NCBI GenBank assembly: GCA_001769195.1 | Contig: MEOK01000034.1 | Span: forward strand, 62,001 to 126,000 | From: Bacteroidetes bacterium GWF2_40_14 | GTDB taxonomy: Bacteria > Bacteroidota > Bacteroidia > Bacteroidales > UBA932 | Length of the DNA stretch: 64,000 nucleotides | Direction of reading: 5' to 3' | In this document: positions 24,012 through 32,326 of the stretch, piece after piece | Layout of the letters: the number at the start of each line of letters is the position of its first letter | Position numbering within the stretch: position 1 is the stretch's first letter | The notes under the pieces: model-generated | The model's input: only the letters and a program-made list of their open reading frames with translations | What the model was told of the DNA's origin: nothing | Database searches by the model: none | Program-made: the position numbers and the translations under genes

Positions 24012-24515
24012 ATGCGATATTTACTAATAACTATAATTCTCCTCTTCTCATTCATGGGCATGGTGAGTGCCCAGGAGACAGAAACCATTCAGGACTCAAC
24101 TATTATAAAGGCACCTGTTATGGATTCCACTTTTTTGAAAAAGGACATTTTTTCAATACTGCAGGAAAGAGGACCCTACTCCAGCGGAGTAATAGTACAA
24201 CAGACAGAAAACCTGCGCAATGCATTTTATAATCACATAGCACTAGCTTCAAACAAAAAGATTTATGGCTATAGAGTGAGGATTTTCTTTGACAATAGTC
24301 AGTCAGCAAGGGTTAAGTCCTCTAATGTAAAGACAAATTTTTTAGCAAGTTATTCTGACATACCTGCATACTGGACATATGACGAAATATATTATAAGGT
24401 TACAGTAGGGGACTTTAGAACAAAATCGGAAGCTATGATGATTCTGAGAAAACTTCAACCAGAATTCCCCTCTTCTTTCTTAGTAAAAATGCCTATTAAT
24501 TTCCCTCCCCTTTAG
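24012..24515 (+). CDS. SPOR-domain secreted protein
   Basis: 167 aa with a signal peptide ending near VSAQE. The C-terminal half (about 75-165) has the SPOR layout: IYGYRVRIFFDNSQSAR, then YWTYDEIYYKVTVGDFRTKSEAMMILRKLQPEFPSSFLV in overview, with the conserved VGDF and an alternating strand-helix pattern. SPOR domains bind denuded peptidoglycan glycan strands and often localise to the division site. It is the second gene of a two-gene operon and overlaps the end of the minus-strand GlsB gene by 20 bp. Confidence 0.85.
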   Translation: MRYLLITIILLFSFMGMVSAQETETIQDSTIIKAPVMDSTFLKKDIFSILQERGPYSSGVIVQQTENLRNAFYNHIALASNKKIYGYRVRIFFDNSQSARVKSSNVKTNFLASYSDIPAYWTYDEIYYKVTVGDFRTKSEAMMILRKLQPEFPSSFLVKMPINFPPL

Positions 24516-25515
24516 ATTTAGTCTTCTTTTTCCTCAAGCTTTTTGCGATTTTTTCTGCAGACTTAGTGGCTCGCCACCATGTTGGTCTGAACTTAGTTGC
24601 AAGTCTCAGTAACGGTGTAATGTAACGCTCTATCTTCTCAGGATAAATATGGGAAATGTTAACCAGAATTCCTGTCTCCTCTACGCCACCAAAACCTTCG
24701 TTGATTGCAGTTCCAAATACCTTCATAGAGGGGGAGAGATTCATGTAAGAGTTGATAAGCGGAGGGATGTTCTCACCCAGGGCGCGAACCTCTTTAGAGA
24801 GAATCTTGTAAGCCTCCTTATAGTCGTCTGTTTTGAATAACTCCTGATAATAAGCATTTTCCACTTCAAATCCGATTGTCTTTTTAGGAATTACCAGATT
24901 ATCTGCATCGGGGAAAAACTTAAACAGGAAGTTGAGCAATGTGTTCCTGGCTCTTACATTATATGAGGTATACATGGTCACTTTGCCAAAAAAGTACCTG
25001 ACCTTAGGGTATCGGAGCACTAGCGCGCCAAGACCATCCCATAGGTTATCCAAAGCGTATAATCCCTTTCTTCTGATGTTTGTACTCTGGTAATTAGGTT
25101 GAATGAACGACCGGCCCAACTCAATGGTAAACGGAAGATATTCTTTCACAAATTCGTCTGAAAAATCGAAAAGTTCACTCGTTGCCATCTGCTCAGTATC
25201 AAGACCTGCGCACTGGATGTATCTGTACCCTCCAATAATCTCCTGATCCTTTGGGTCCCAAACGATAAGCTGCTTGTATGGAGTCTTTATATGAGTGTCA
25301 AACTCGTCTATATCAATCGCCTTACCCGTTCCTCCACCTGAAAGTCTGAATGAAATTTCGCGCAGTCGGCCAATCTCATTCATAGTATGTGGAGAGTTGT
25401 GAGCAGTTATCTCATATAGTTTGTTGTCCCCTTTGCGGGTGCCCCTTATAAATTTGTCGCTTGTAAGTTCCTCTATGATTAGCTTTCTGTCGACGGGTTG
25501 AATTACTGGTTCCAT
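24496..25515 (-). CDS. glsB: GNAT-type N-acyltransferase, GlsB-like (glycine lipid synthesis)
   Basis: 339 aa from the Met before EPVIQPVD. A 16-codon upstream extension would overlap the previous gene. The OlsB/GlsB-like GNAT domain is seen in LREISFRLSGGGTGKAIDIDEFD and in the ELGRSFIQPNYQSTNIRRKGLYALDNLW region (about 160-190). In Bacteroides, GlsB makes N-acyl-glycine using acyl-ACP and GlsA adds the second acyl chain. The gene directly upstream on the same strand encodes a PlsC-type O-acyltransferase, with a 2-bp gap, as expected for that pair. Ornithine lipid synthesis is the alternative. Confidence 0.7.
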   Translation of the reverse strand: MEPVIQPVDRKLIIEELTSDKFIRGTRKGDNKLYEITAHNSPHTMNEIGRLREISFRLSGGGTGKAIDIDEFDTHIKTPYKQLIVWDPKDQEIIGGYRYIQCAGLDTEQMATSELFDFSDEFVKEYLPFTIELGRSFIQPNYQSTNIRRKGLYALDNLWDGLGALVLRYPKVRYFFGKVTMYTSYNVRARNTLLNFLFKFFPDADNLVIPKKTIGFEVENAYYQELFKTDDYKEAYKILSKEVRALGENIPPLINSYMNLSPSMKVFGTAINEGFGGVEETGILVNISHIYPEKIERYITPLLRLATKFRPTWWRATKSAEKIAKSLRKKKTKSKGEGN

Positions 25516-25517
25516 AA

Positions 25518-26345
25518 TTAAGGTTTTAGCGAGTAAACTTTTTCCCTCACATAATTTGTCCAAAATGCAATATTGTGTTCGCTGGTAAATTTTCCGAACG
25601 GTATGGCATCTCCTACAAAAACGTCAAATTTCATCTTTTTTTGCCGGAACATCTCGTGAGGAAGAAGAATCAGCTCAAAATTGAATTTTATACCAAGAGC
25701 CTTTCTCAAATTAGCCAGCCTGTAAAACAGATTCGAATTTCTCCCGCTGAAATATACCGGAATAATATCTCTTCCATATTTAATTGCCTGATTAAGAAAG
25801 TTTTTCTTCCACTCAAGGTCTTCAATCACTCCATTATTAAGTCTGGAGCATAACCCTGCAGGAAAATTAAGAATCTGACAGTCTGAAAAATAGGCATCAT
25901 GAATAAGCACTGCATTATCAACACTCTGACGTCCGTATTTGTTCACAGGGATAAAAACCGGACGCAGGGGATCTACATTCATCAGAAGGTCATTAACCAA
26001 AAATTTGATGTTTTTATCAAAGAAATTTCCGAATGCCTCCAGCAAAATTATGCCATCAAGACCTCCGAGAGGATGATTTGATACAATAACGTATCTCCTT
26101 TTACGATCGGTTTTCTCTATTCCATGTACCTCATAACTTGCCTTAAGATGATTAAGTGATGCCGTGGCGAAATCCACCCCTTTATGGTGTCCGTGCTTTG
26201 TGAGAATCTCGTTGAGTTCATCCTGATGAATCAGCTTCTCGATCCATCGGATAACAAAATTTGGAATAATTTTCAGCAGTTTAGGGCTCCTGGACCTTAA
26301 TACTGAGTTCAAGTCAATCAACCGGATATTATTAGTTTCGCTCAT
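25518..26345 (-). CDS. glsA: PlsC-type O-acyltransferase, GlsA-like
   Basis: About 275 aa from MSETNNIRL. An alternative Met lies 6 codons earlier. The acyltransferase signature H-x4-D is in SNHPLGGLDGI (about 84-94). FPAGLCSRLNNG (EGxR-like block II/III region) and the IPVYFSGRNSNLFYRL segment are typical of PlsC/OlsA/hemolysin-type enzymes. It should add an acyl chain to the 3-hydroxyl of the N-acyl product of GlsB, giving the diacylated amino-acid lipid of Bacteroidota membranes. It is the first gene of the pair, divergent from rpoN. Confidence 0.7.
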   Translation of the reverse strand: MSETNNIRLIDLNSVLRSRSPKLLKIIPNFVIRWIEKLIHQDELNEILTKHGHHKGVDFATASLNHLKASYEVHGIEKTDRKRRYVIVSNHPLGGLDGIILLEAFGNFFDKNIKFLVNDLLMNVDPLRPVFIPVNKYGRQSVDNAVLIHDAYFSDCQILNFPAGLCSRLNNGVIEDLEWKKNFLNQAIKYGRDIIPVYFSGRNSNLFYRLANLRKALGIKFNFELILLPHEMFRQKKMKFDVFVGDAIPFGKFTSEHNIAFWTNYVREKVYSLKP

Positions 26346-26387
26346 CTGTAAAGCAAATTTCAAGGGTACGAAGTTAAATAAAAATCA

Positions 26388-26395
26388 TATCTTTG
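26388..26395 (+). promoter_or_regulatory. -7 promoter element of rpoN
   Basis: TATCTTTG matches TAnnTTTG and precedes the ATG at 26414, giving a leader of about 15 nt. Confidence 0.6.
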
Positions 26396-26413
26396 CACAA
26401 ACGCTCCATAAAT

Positions 26414-27823
26414 ATGTTAAAACAAGGTTTACAACAGAAGTTATTACAGAAGCTATCCCCACTGCAAATTCAGACAATCAAGCTGCTGGAGCTACCTACC
26501 TTGGAATTGGAGCAGAGAATCAAGAAGGAGCTTGAAGAAAATCCTGTTTTAGATGAGGCAACGGAGAAGGAAGATCCAGATGAAGGGACAGGAGGCAATA
26601 TTTCTCTTAGCGAGTACAATTCTGAGGATCAGATTCCATCATACAAACTATATTCAAACAATCAGGGGAAGGACCTAAAACCGGAATACAATACATTTTC
26701 TGTGAGAGAGAGTTTTCACCAAAGCCTTATATCACAGCTAGGTTACAGCAGTCTGGACAGTCGTGCAAAAACCATCGCAGCCTTTATAATCGGCAGCCTG
26801 GACGACGACGGCTACCTTAGGAGAGATCTTGATTCTCTGGCAGATGATGTTGCATTCAGGCAGGGGATTGAGACAAATGAAGAGGAGCTGGAGAGGATAC
26901 TGCTTAAGATTCAGGAGTTCGAACCTGTGGGAATAGGTGCCAGAACACTACAGGAGTGCCTGCTGTTACAAATAAGGGCAGCAGAACCTTCACCGGAACA
27001 AAAAATAGCAGAGAAAATACTTTCCGACTATTTTAGTGAGTTCACAAAAAAGCATTATCCCAGGATAATGTCAAAGCTCTCGATTACGGAGGATCAGCTA
27101 AGGGATGCTATTGATGAGATTGTAAGGCTCAACCCAAGACCCGGAGGGCAGATAGATGATTCTTATACAGATCAGGCACAACAGGTAATCCCGGACTTCC
27201 TTCTGGAGTTCAAAGATGGTGATCTCTATATGACCATGCCAAGATTTTCAGTTCCTGAACTCAAGGTAAATAAAAGATATGCAGATTTGCTGATGAGTTC
27301 TGCAAAAACAAGCAACCGTGCAGGAAAAGAGGCCGCTACCTTTGTAAAGCAAAAACTGGACTCGGCAAAGTGGTTTATTGAGGCAATAAAACAGCGACAG
27401 AATACTCTTCAGAACACAATGAATGCAATAATAGACTTTCAGAGAGAGTATTTTATTGAAGGTGATGAAACTAAGCTCAGACCTATGGTTCTGAAAAACA
27501 TTGCAGAGAAAACAGGGCTGGATATCTCTACTATTTCAAGGGTGGTCAACTGCAAATATATACAGACGCACTTTGGAATATATCCGCTCAAATACTTTTT
27601 CTCTGAGGGTCTTATGACAGACAACGGAGAGGAGGTTTCGACCCGTGAAATCAAGAACATTCTTGCAGCGAGCATAGACGTGGAAGATAAACAGCATCCT
27701 CTGACAGATGAGGAGCTTGTGGCAGTTCTCACAGAGAAAGGCTACCGGGTTGCGAGAAGGACAGTTGCAAAGTATCGTGAACAGCTCAACATTCCAATTG
27801 CAAGGCTCCGTAAAGAGCTATAA
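26414..27823 (+). CDS. rpoN: RNA polymerase sigma-54 factor RpoN
   Basis: 469 aa from ATG 26414; the preceding 7 codons overlap the promoter. Region I is Gln/Leu-rich (LKQGLQQKLLQKLSPLQIQTIKLLELP). The core-binding domain follows, and the C-terminal RpoN box ARRTVAKYRE is at 447-456. Sigma-54 needs AAA+ activators to open promoters of the -24/-12 type. No such activator is encoded in this window. The amidohydrolase gene follows after 13 bp and may share the transcript. Confidence 0.97.
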   Translation: MLKQGLQQKLLQKLSPLQIQTIKLLELPTLELEQRIKKELEENPVLDEATEKEDPDEGTGGNISLSEYNSEDQIPSYKLYSNNQGKDLKPEYNTFSVRESFHQSLISQLGYSSLDSRAKTIAAFIIGSLDDDGYLRRDLDSLADDVAFRQGIETNEEELERILLKIQEFEPVGIGARTLQECLLLQIRAAEPSPEQKIAEKILSDYFSEFTKKHYPRIMSKLSITEDQLRDAIDEIVRLNPRPGGQIDDSYTDQAQQVIPDFLLEFKDGDLYMTMPRFSVPELKVNKRYADLLMSSAKTSNRAGKEAATFVKQKLDSAKWFIEAIKQRQNTLQNTMNAIIDFQREYFIEGDETKLRPMVLKNIAEKTGLDISTISRVVNCKYIQTHFGIYPLKYFFSEGLMTDNGEEVSTREIKNILAASIDVEDKQHPLTDEELVAVLTEKGYRVARRTVAKYREQLNIPIARLRKEL

Positions 27824-27836
27824 ACCACATCAGTCT

Positions 27837-29462
27837 ATGAAAAAAATAATTTCGGGGCTTTTGTTTAGCTCCCTTATACTGGCCTGTAATATGAAAGATA
27901 AGGCAGACATGATAATAATAAACGGTATTGTCTATACCGTAGATTCCACATTCTCCAGATGTACTTCAATAGCTGTCAGGGACGGAAAGATCCTGGCAAC
28001 AGGTAGCGATGACAAGATATTGAACACATACAGGTCGGAAACCATAGTTGACCTTGAGGGAGCTGCCCTCTATCCCGGGTTCAATGATGCTCACTGCCAT
28101 TTCTATGGCATGGGAGAGGGACTCAGGACAGTGGACCTGAGAGGTGCACTCTCTTTTGAAGAGATACTGGAGAGACTCAAAAAATCGCAAGAGGGAAAAC
28201 CATCGGAATTTATCGTGGGAGAGGGTTGGGATCAGAACCTCTGGGAGGACAAGAGCTTTCCTTCAAATGAAAAGCTGAATGAATTGTTCCCGGTTGTTCC
28301 TGTGGTTCTGGCAAGGATAGATTACCATGCAGTAATTGCCAATGAGGCTGCAATCAAGAGGTTGGGAATCATTCCGGCTGACCCTTCGATAGCCCCGGGA
28401 GAGGCACTTATGAAAAACGGAAAATTTCTTGGAGTATTTCTGGAAAAGAGTGCCGACAGGTTCAAATCGTCAGTTCCGGCGGTAAAGCCCCAGGAAGCTG
28501 CAAAAATACTGCTTGATGCTCAGAAAGAGTGCTTTAAATATGGTCTTACATCTGTTTCCGATGCAGAGGAGCCACTTTCGGTAATCATGCTTATGGACAG
28601 CCTGAGCGCTAAGGGTGATCTCAAGATAAGACTGGATGTATGGCTGACTGCAAGTGAGGAGAATAAAATGCATTATTCCAGCCCTTATATTAATGGCAGG
28701 GTGAGAGTTTCAACGTTAAAATTATATGTAGATGGCGCACTTGGTTCAAGAGGAGCCTTAATGGTGGAGCCATATTCCGATATACCGGGGACCAGAGGCA
28801 TACGTGTAGGAACTTCGCAGCAGTTTGAAGATAATTGCAAATGGGCCTTTGACAAAGGGTTTCAGGTGGCAACACATTGCATTGGTGATGCAGCAAACAG
28901 AGAGGCACTAACTGTCTACTCAAAACTCCTGCCGCCTGGCAATGACCTGCGGTGGAGGATAGAACATGCTCAGGTTGTAAGGCCGGCCGATCTTGATATT
29001 TTCAGGATGTATTCAATTATACCGTCCATTCAGCCAACTCACGCTACTTCTGATATGTTGTGGGCCGACGAAAGGCTTGGCGAAAGGATAAAGGATGCCT
29101 ATATATATCGTCAGTTAAAGGAGCAGCTTGGCTGGCTCCCGAGCGGAACAGATTTTCCTATAGAAAGTGTGAATCCTGTTTATACTTTTTTTGCTGCCGT
29201 ATACAGGAAGAATCTTGAATTTCTTCCTGATAAAGGTTTCCAGATGGAGAACTCGCTTACAAAGGAAGATGCTCTTCGTTCAATGACCATATGGGCCGCC
29301 AAAGCCTCTTTTGAAGAGGGCATAAAGGGAAGCATAGAGCCGGGGAAATATGCCGATTTTGTAGTTTTGGACAGAGATATTATGACAATAAAGGAGTTCG
29401 ACGTCCCTTATGCAAAGGTCTCAATGACTTTTGTGGGAGGAGAACTGGTTTATTCCAAATAG
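27837..29462 (+). CDS. Amidohydrolase family lipoprotein (YtcJ-like)
   Basis: 541 aa from ATG 27837. The long upstream extension of the frame lies inside rpoN. The lipobox is LILAC. The amidohydrolase-3 fold is marked by PGFNDAHCHFYGMG (first metal His pair), LYVDGALGSRGA, ATHCIGDAANREAL, and WRIEHAQVVRPADL, with DFVVLDRDI near the end. YtcJ-type enzymes hydrolyse N-substituted amides or related bonds. The substrate is unknown. The lipid anchor places it in the envelope, which is usual for these in Bacteroidota. Confidence 0.88.
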   Translation: MKKIISGLLFSSLILACNMKDKADMIIINGIVYTVDSTFSRCTSIAVRDGKILATGSDDKILNTYRSETIVDLEGAALYPGFNDAHCHFYGMGEGLRTVDLRGALSFEEILERLKKSQEGKPSEFIVGEGWDQNLWEDKSFPSNEKLNELFPVVPVVLARIDYHAVIANEAAIKRLGIIPADPSIAPGEALMKNGKFLGVFLEKSADRFKSSVPAVKPQEAAKILLDAQKECFKYGLTSVSDAEEPLSVIMLMDSLSAKGDLKIRLDVWLTASEENKMHYSSPYINGRVRVSTLKLYVDGALGSRGALMVEPYSDIPGTRGIRVGTSQQFEDNCKWAFDKGFQVATHCIGDAANREALTVYSKLLPPGNDLRWRIEHAQVVRPADLDIFRMYSIIPSIQPTHATSDMLWADERLGERIKDAYIYRQLKEQLGWLPSGTDFPIESVNPVYTFFAAVYRKNLEFLPDKGFQMENSLTKEDALRSMTIWAAKASFEEGIKGSIEPGKYADFVVLDRDIMTIKEFDVPYAKVSMTFVGGELVYSK

Positions 29463-29466
29463 CGAA

Positions 29467-30120
29467 TCAGAGTTTCACCCCGTAGGCTAAGTCGCCGGCA
29501 TCGCCCAGACCGGGAACAATGTAAGATTTTATGGTAAGCTCTTCGTCAATTGCACCAACCCACAGAGTAGTGTTTTTGTGAGGAAGATGTTTGGACAGAT
29601 ACTCAATACCATCTACGCTGGCAATCGGACACACAAGATGAGTCTCTTTGGGCTTGGCATTATCGCAGATCTTGTTATAGGCAAGCACAACAGAAGAACC
29701 CGTTGCCAACATTGTATCGGCCAGAATAAGCACCTTGTTTTCAACTGAAGGGCTGCTGGCATACTCTATCTGAATTGTAAACTTGTTGTCTTTACCGTAT
29801 TTTCTGTAGGCAGCTATGAAAGCATTCTGTGCCTTGTCAAAATAGTTAAGAATTCCATTATGAACCGGCAGCCCAGCTCTCATGATACTTGCAATTAGAA
29901 TATCCTCATTGGAAGTCCTGCATGTTGCAATGCCCAGAGGGGTCTGAACATTTTTTTCGCTGTACTCTAAAACCTTGCTTATTTCGTAGGCGAATACCTG
30001 ACCAATTCTCTCCAGATTGTTGCGAAAACGCATACTGTCCTTCTGTATGACGTGATCTCTGATTTCTGCTATGAAGTTGTTGAGGACAGAATTTTTCTCT
30101 CCAAGATTTATTATTTTCAT
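29467..30120 (-). CDS. upp: Uracil phosphoribosyltransferase
   Basis: 217 aa starting at MKIINLGE; ten upstream codons are not needed. The PRPP-binding loop is VLILADTMLATGSSVV (about 127-142). The uracil-binding tail YIVPGLGDAGDLAYG is at the C-terminus. The enzyme makes UMP from uracil and PRPP in pyrimidine salvage. It ends 4 bp after the amidohydrolase gene on the other strand, and radC lies upstream with a 43-bp gap in the same direction. Confidence 0.95.
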   Translation of the reverse strand: MKIINLGEKNSVLNNFIAEIRDHVIQKDSMRFRNNLERIGQVFAYEISKVLEYSEKNVQTPLGIATCRTSNEDILIASIMRAGLPVHNGILNYFDKAQNAFIAAYRKYGKDNKFTIQIEYASSPSVENKVLILADTMLATGSSVVLAYNKICDNAKPKETHLVCPIASVDGIEYLSKHLPHKNTTLWVGAIDEELTIKSYIVPGLGDAGDLAYGVKL

Positions 30121-30163
30121 CCTTAGTTGATAATGAGATATTTGACTCAAAGGTACAAAATAT

Positions 30164-30853
30164 TCACATTATTCCATCGTCAGCAAAGCTAAAATATTCA
30201 TCACCTGCAATAATTAGATGATCCAGAAGCGAGATGTCGAAAAGAGCGGCTGCGTCTTTAAGGAGCCTCGTCTGTACCTTGTCGTTCTCGCCTGGTTTTG
30301 GGTTTCCGGAAGGGTGGTTATGAATAAGAATTATGGAACTGGCTAGTTTGTCCAGAGCGTTCTTTATTACGATTTTGATATCTACAACAGTAGCCGATAC
30401 TCCTCCTATGCTCAGTCTCTCCTTGGATATAAGCTTGTTTGCCCTGTTAAGGTACATTACCCAACACTCTTCGTGTGAAAGGTCACGTAAAATGGGACTG
30501 ATTATTTTTACTGCATATGCAGACGACTGTATCTGTGCAAGAGACTTAATCTCTGTTGATGAGAACCTTTTTGCAATTTCAAATACCGCGGTAATGGCAA
30601 TAGCCTTTGAAGAGCCTATTCCCTTTTTTTCCATGAGCTTGTCCACAGTCATCTTTGAGAGCTCCCTCAGACTGTTTTCGTTTGATGAGATAAGATTTCT
30701 GGCAACATCCACAGCCGTCTCTTCTTTATGGCCAGATCCGAGGATTATAGCTATTAATTCTGCATCGCTGAGAGTAGCTGCTCCTTTCACTTTCAGTTTC
30801 TCCCGAGGTCTCTCCTCCTCCTGCCACTGTTTGATAGATAATTTGTTTGTCAT
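30164..30853 (-). CDS. radC: RadC family protein (JAB/MPN domain)
   Basis: 229 aa. The N-terminal helix-hairpin-helix UPF0758 domain has EERPREKLKVKGAATLSDAELIAIILGSG in outline. The JAMM motif HNHPSGNPKPGENDK lies at about 180-194 and keeps the zinc ligands His, His and Asp. RadC proteins were once linked to DNA repair, but their activity is unproven. The start (ATG at 30853) is just downstream of the strong terminator hairpin that closes rpsT, so expression may depend on read-through or a weak promoter in the hairpin region. Confidence 0.93.
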   Translation of the reverse strand: MTNKLSIKQWQEEERPREKLKVKGAATLSDAELIAIILGSGHKEETAVDVARNLISSNENSLRELSKMTVDKLMEKKGIGSSKAIAITAVFEIAKRFSSTEIKSLAQIQSSAYAVKIISPILRDLSHEECWVMYLNRANKLISKERLSIGGVSATVVDIKIVIKNALDKLASSIILIHNHPSGNPKPGENDKVQTRLLKDAAALFDISLLDHLIIAGDEYFSFADDGIM

Positions 30854-30860
30854 TGTATAA

Positions 30861-30897
30861 ATTAAAAAGCTTCCCAAAGATTGGGAAGCTTTTTAAT
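30861..30897 (-). terminator. Intrinsic terminator of rpsT
   Basis: A perfect 17-bp stem (ATTAAAAAGCTTCCCAA and its complement) with a 3-nt loop and T-rich flank, 24 bp after the rpsT stop on the minus strand. It lies 8 bp before the radC start codon. Confidence 0.88.
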
Positions 30898-30920
30898 TTT
30901 TGTGTGACAAAAAGTATAAA

Positions 30921-31175
30921 CTACGCTAGTTTGTTAACATAAGCAGCTATACCGCTTTTTAAATTTGATGCCTTGTTGTCGTGAATAACATTAGTTTTAG
31001 CTAATTTATCTAACATTGATGAAACTTTAGGTAATAAAGCTTCTGCCGCTGTTTTGTCGGTAGTGTTACGTAAAGCCTTGATAGCATTACGGGTAGTCCT
31101 TGCATAATACTTGTTATGCACCTTGCGTTTTTCACTCTGACGAGCGCGCTTCTCTGCTGATGCGTGATTTGCCAT
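30921..31175 (-). CDS. rpsT: 30S ribosomal protein S20
   Basis: 84 aa. [20 protein letters not shown] is the typical lysine/arginine-rich start of S20. The helical body ends in [13 protein letters not shown]20 binds 16S rRNA early in 30S assembly. The gene follows tRNA-Glu on the same strand, with a 21-bp gap, and both may be made from the promoter at 31302-31309. A strong terminator closes the unit. Confidence 0.96.
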   Translation of the reverse strand: MANHASAEKRARQSEKRKVHNKYYARTTRNAIKALRNTTDKTAAEALLPKVSSMLDKLAKTNVIHDNKASNLKSGIAAYVNKLA

Positions 31176-31196
31176 TTTGTATTTTATAATTTTTTG

Positions 31197-31268
31197 TAGT
31201 CGGTAGGGGAATCGAACCCCTATTGCAAGAATGAAAATCTTGAGTCCTAACCGTTAGACGAACCGACC
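31197..31268 (-). tRNA. tRNA-Glu (anticodon TTC)
   Basis: 72 nt on the minus strand. The acceptor GGTCGGT pairs with ACCGACT (a G-U pair at 1-72). The anticodon stem CAAGA/TCTTG encloses TTTTCAT, giving anticodon TTC. The T-arm is GGGG TTCGATT CCCC. CCA is not encoded. The promoter element TACCTTTG is at 31302-31309. Confidence 0.95.
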
Positions 31269-31301
31269 GCATCAAAACTCACCGTTTTGGTGTTGGGAGT
31301 G

Positions 31302-31309
31302 CAAAGGTA
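31302..31309 (-). promoter_or_regulatory. -7 promoter element of tRNA-Glu (and probably rpsT)
   Basis: On the minus strand it reads TACCTTTG, matching TAnnTTTG, about 34 nt upstream of the mature tRNA. Confidence 0.6.
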
Positions 31310-31338
31310 GAAATATAATTTTTAGTTCCAAAAATTTC

Positions 31339-32319
31339 TTAAAAAAATTCAAAAGAGTAAATAATTGATTCTACCTGGCGAAGGTAATTTCTCTTGTCGT
31401 ACCTTGGCGCATATACAAATGCCTCCAGTACAATAATATTCCTGTTCTCCTTATCGAGGAAAATATGGTCCACAAAAGGCCCTCCCATAAAATCGTTCTG
31501 AACCTCCCAGAGGCCACGAAGTTCAATGAAATTTCTCTTGCTGTATTTAACCCATCTCATGCCCGGATCAAAAAGCATGTTTGTGGTCATGTATGTGTTT
31601 TCCAGCTGACCGGGAACATTCTTCTGAAGAATTTCATTTCTTCTGGCTAAAAGGTTTTCAATCATCAAGTCGGTTGTATCTGTATACGGGTATTTGTAAA
31701 TCAGAATTCCCTGATTTGTATAGGTAGTTTCATATGAGATCCAGATAAAGTCTTCTGTCTGCTTTCTGAGATTATAACCTTTTGGAAAAAAAGGAGAACC
31801 TCCGAATTTTGAAGTAACAATGTCTCTAAGTGCCTTCTCCTCGTATTTCTTTGCATTCTGGATGTTCCTGTTCCTCTCAGCTTGCAAAAGAGCATTGGCA
31901 AGCTTATCACTCTCCCTGGATATAATAGATGCTGCATCCTGAGGAGTTGGTGCGGATATTGTGACAACTATCTGCGGTGCAGCCCAAACATTTTCCTGAA
32001 TTACCATCTTGCTCTCGGGGAGATTGGGAATAACATTAAGGATAATAATGTTCCTGTGAGACTGGAAAATGCTTGTGAATGCGTTTTCCGGAATATTTAT
32101 CAGATTGAAAAGGGGTTCCGACTGAGGAAGGAAAGGGTGCTCAATTGCAAGAACCGATCTTAGTGCAGCTCCCGGATCACTCTCCCAGTTGCCTTTATTC
32201 ACAACAATAACCACTTCTCCCGCTTTGCCACTGATATTTGGCATAAGCTGAGGACCGCCTGTGCAGGAACTTATAATTGTCCCGGCAACTATGGTCAGAA
32301 GTAAAATTAATTTTCTCAT
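31339..32319 (-). CDS. DUF4837 family lipoprotein
   Basis: 326 aa from the Met of MRKLILLL; 20 earlier codons overlap the end of rseP and are unlikely. The lipobox is TIISSC. The rest fits DUF4837 (KAGEVVIVVNKGNWESDPGAALRSVL and LNVIPNLPESKMVIQENVWAAPQIVV), a family found in Bacteroidota without known function. It is the last gene of the run superoxide reductase-M23-DXR-RseP-DUF4837. RefSeq-like neighbourhoods often keep it next to RseP, which suggests envelope work. Confidence 0.83.
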   Translation of the reverse strand: MRKLILLLTIVAGTIISSCTGGPQLMPNISGKAGEVVIVVNKGNWESDPGAALRSVLAIEHPFLPQSEPLFNLINIPENAFTSIFQSHRNIIILNVIPNLPESKMVIQENVWAAPQIVVTISAPTPQDAASIISRESDKLANALLQAERNRNIQNAKKYEEKALRDIVTSKFGGSPFFPKGYNLRKQTEDFIWISYETTYTNQGILIYKYPYTDTTDLMIENLLARRNEILQKNVPGQLENTYMTTNMLFDPGMRWVKYSKRNFIELRGLWEVQNDFMGGPFVDHIFLDKENRNIIVLEAFVYAPRYDKRNYLRQVESIIYSFEFF

Positions 32320-32326
32320 GATTCTT

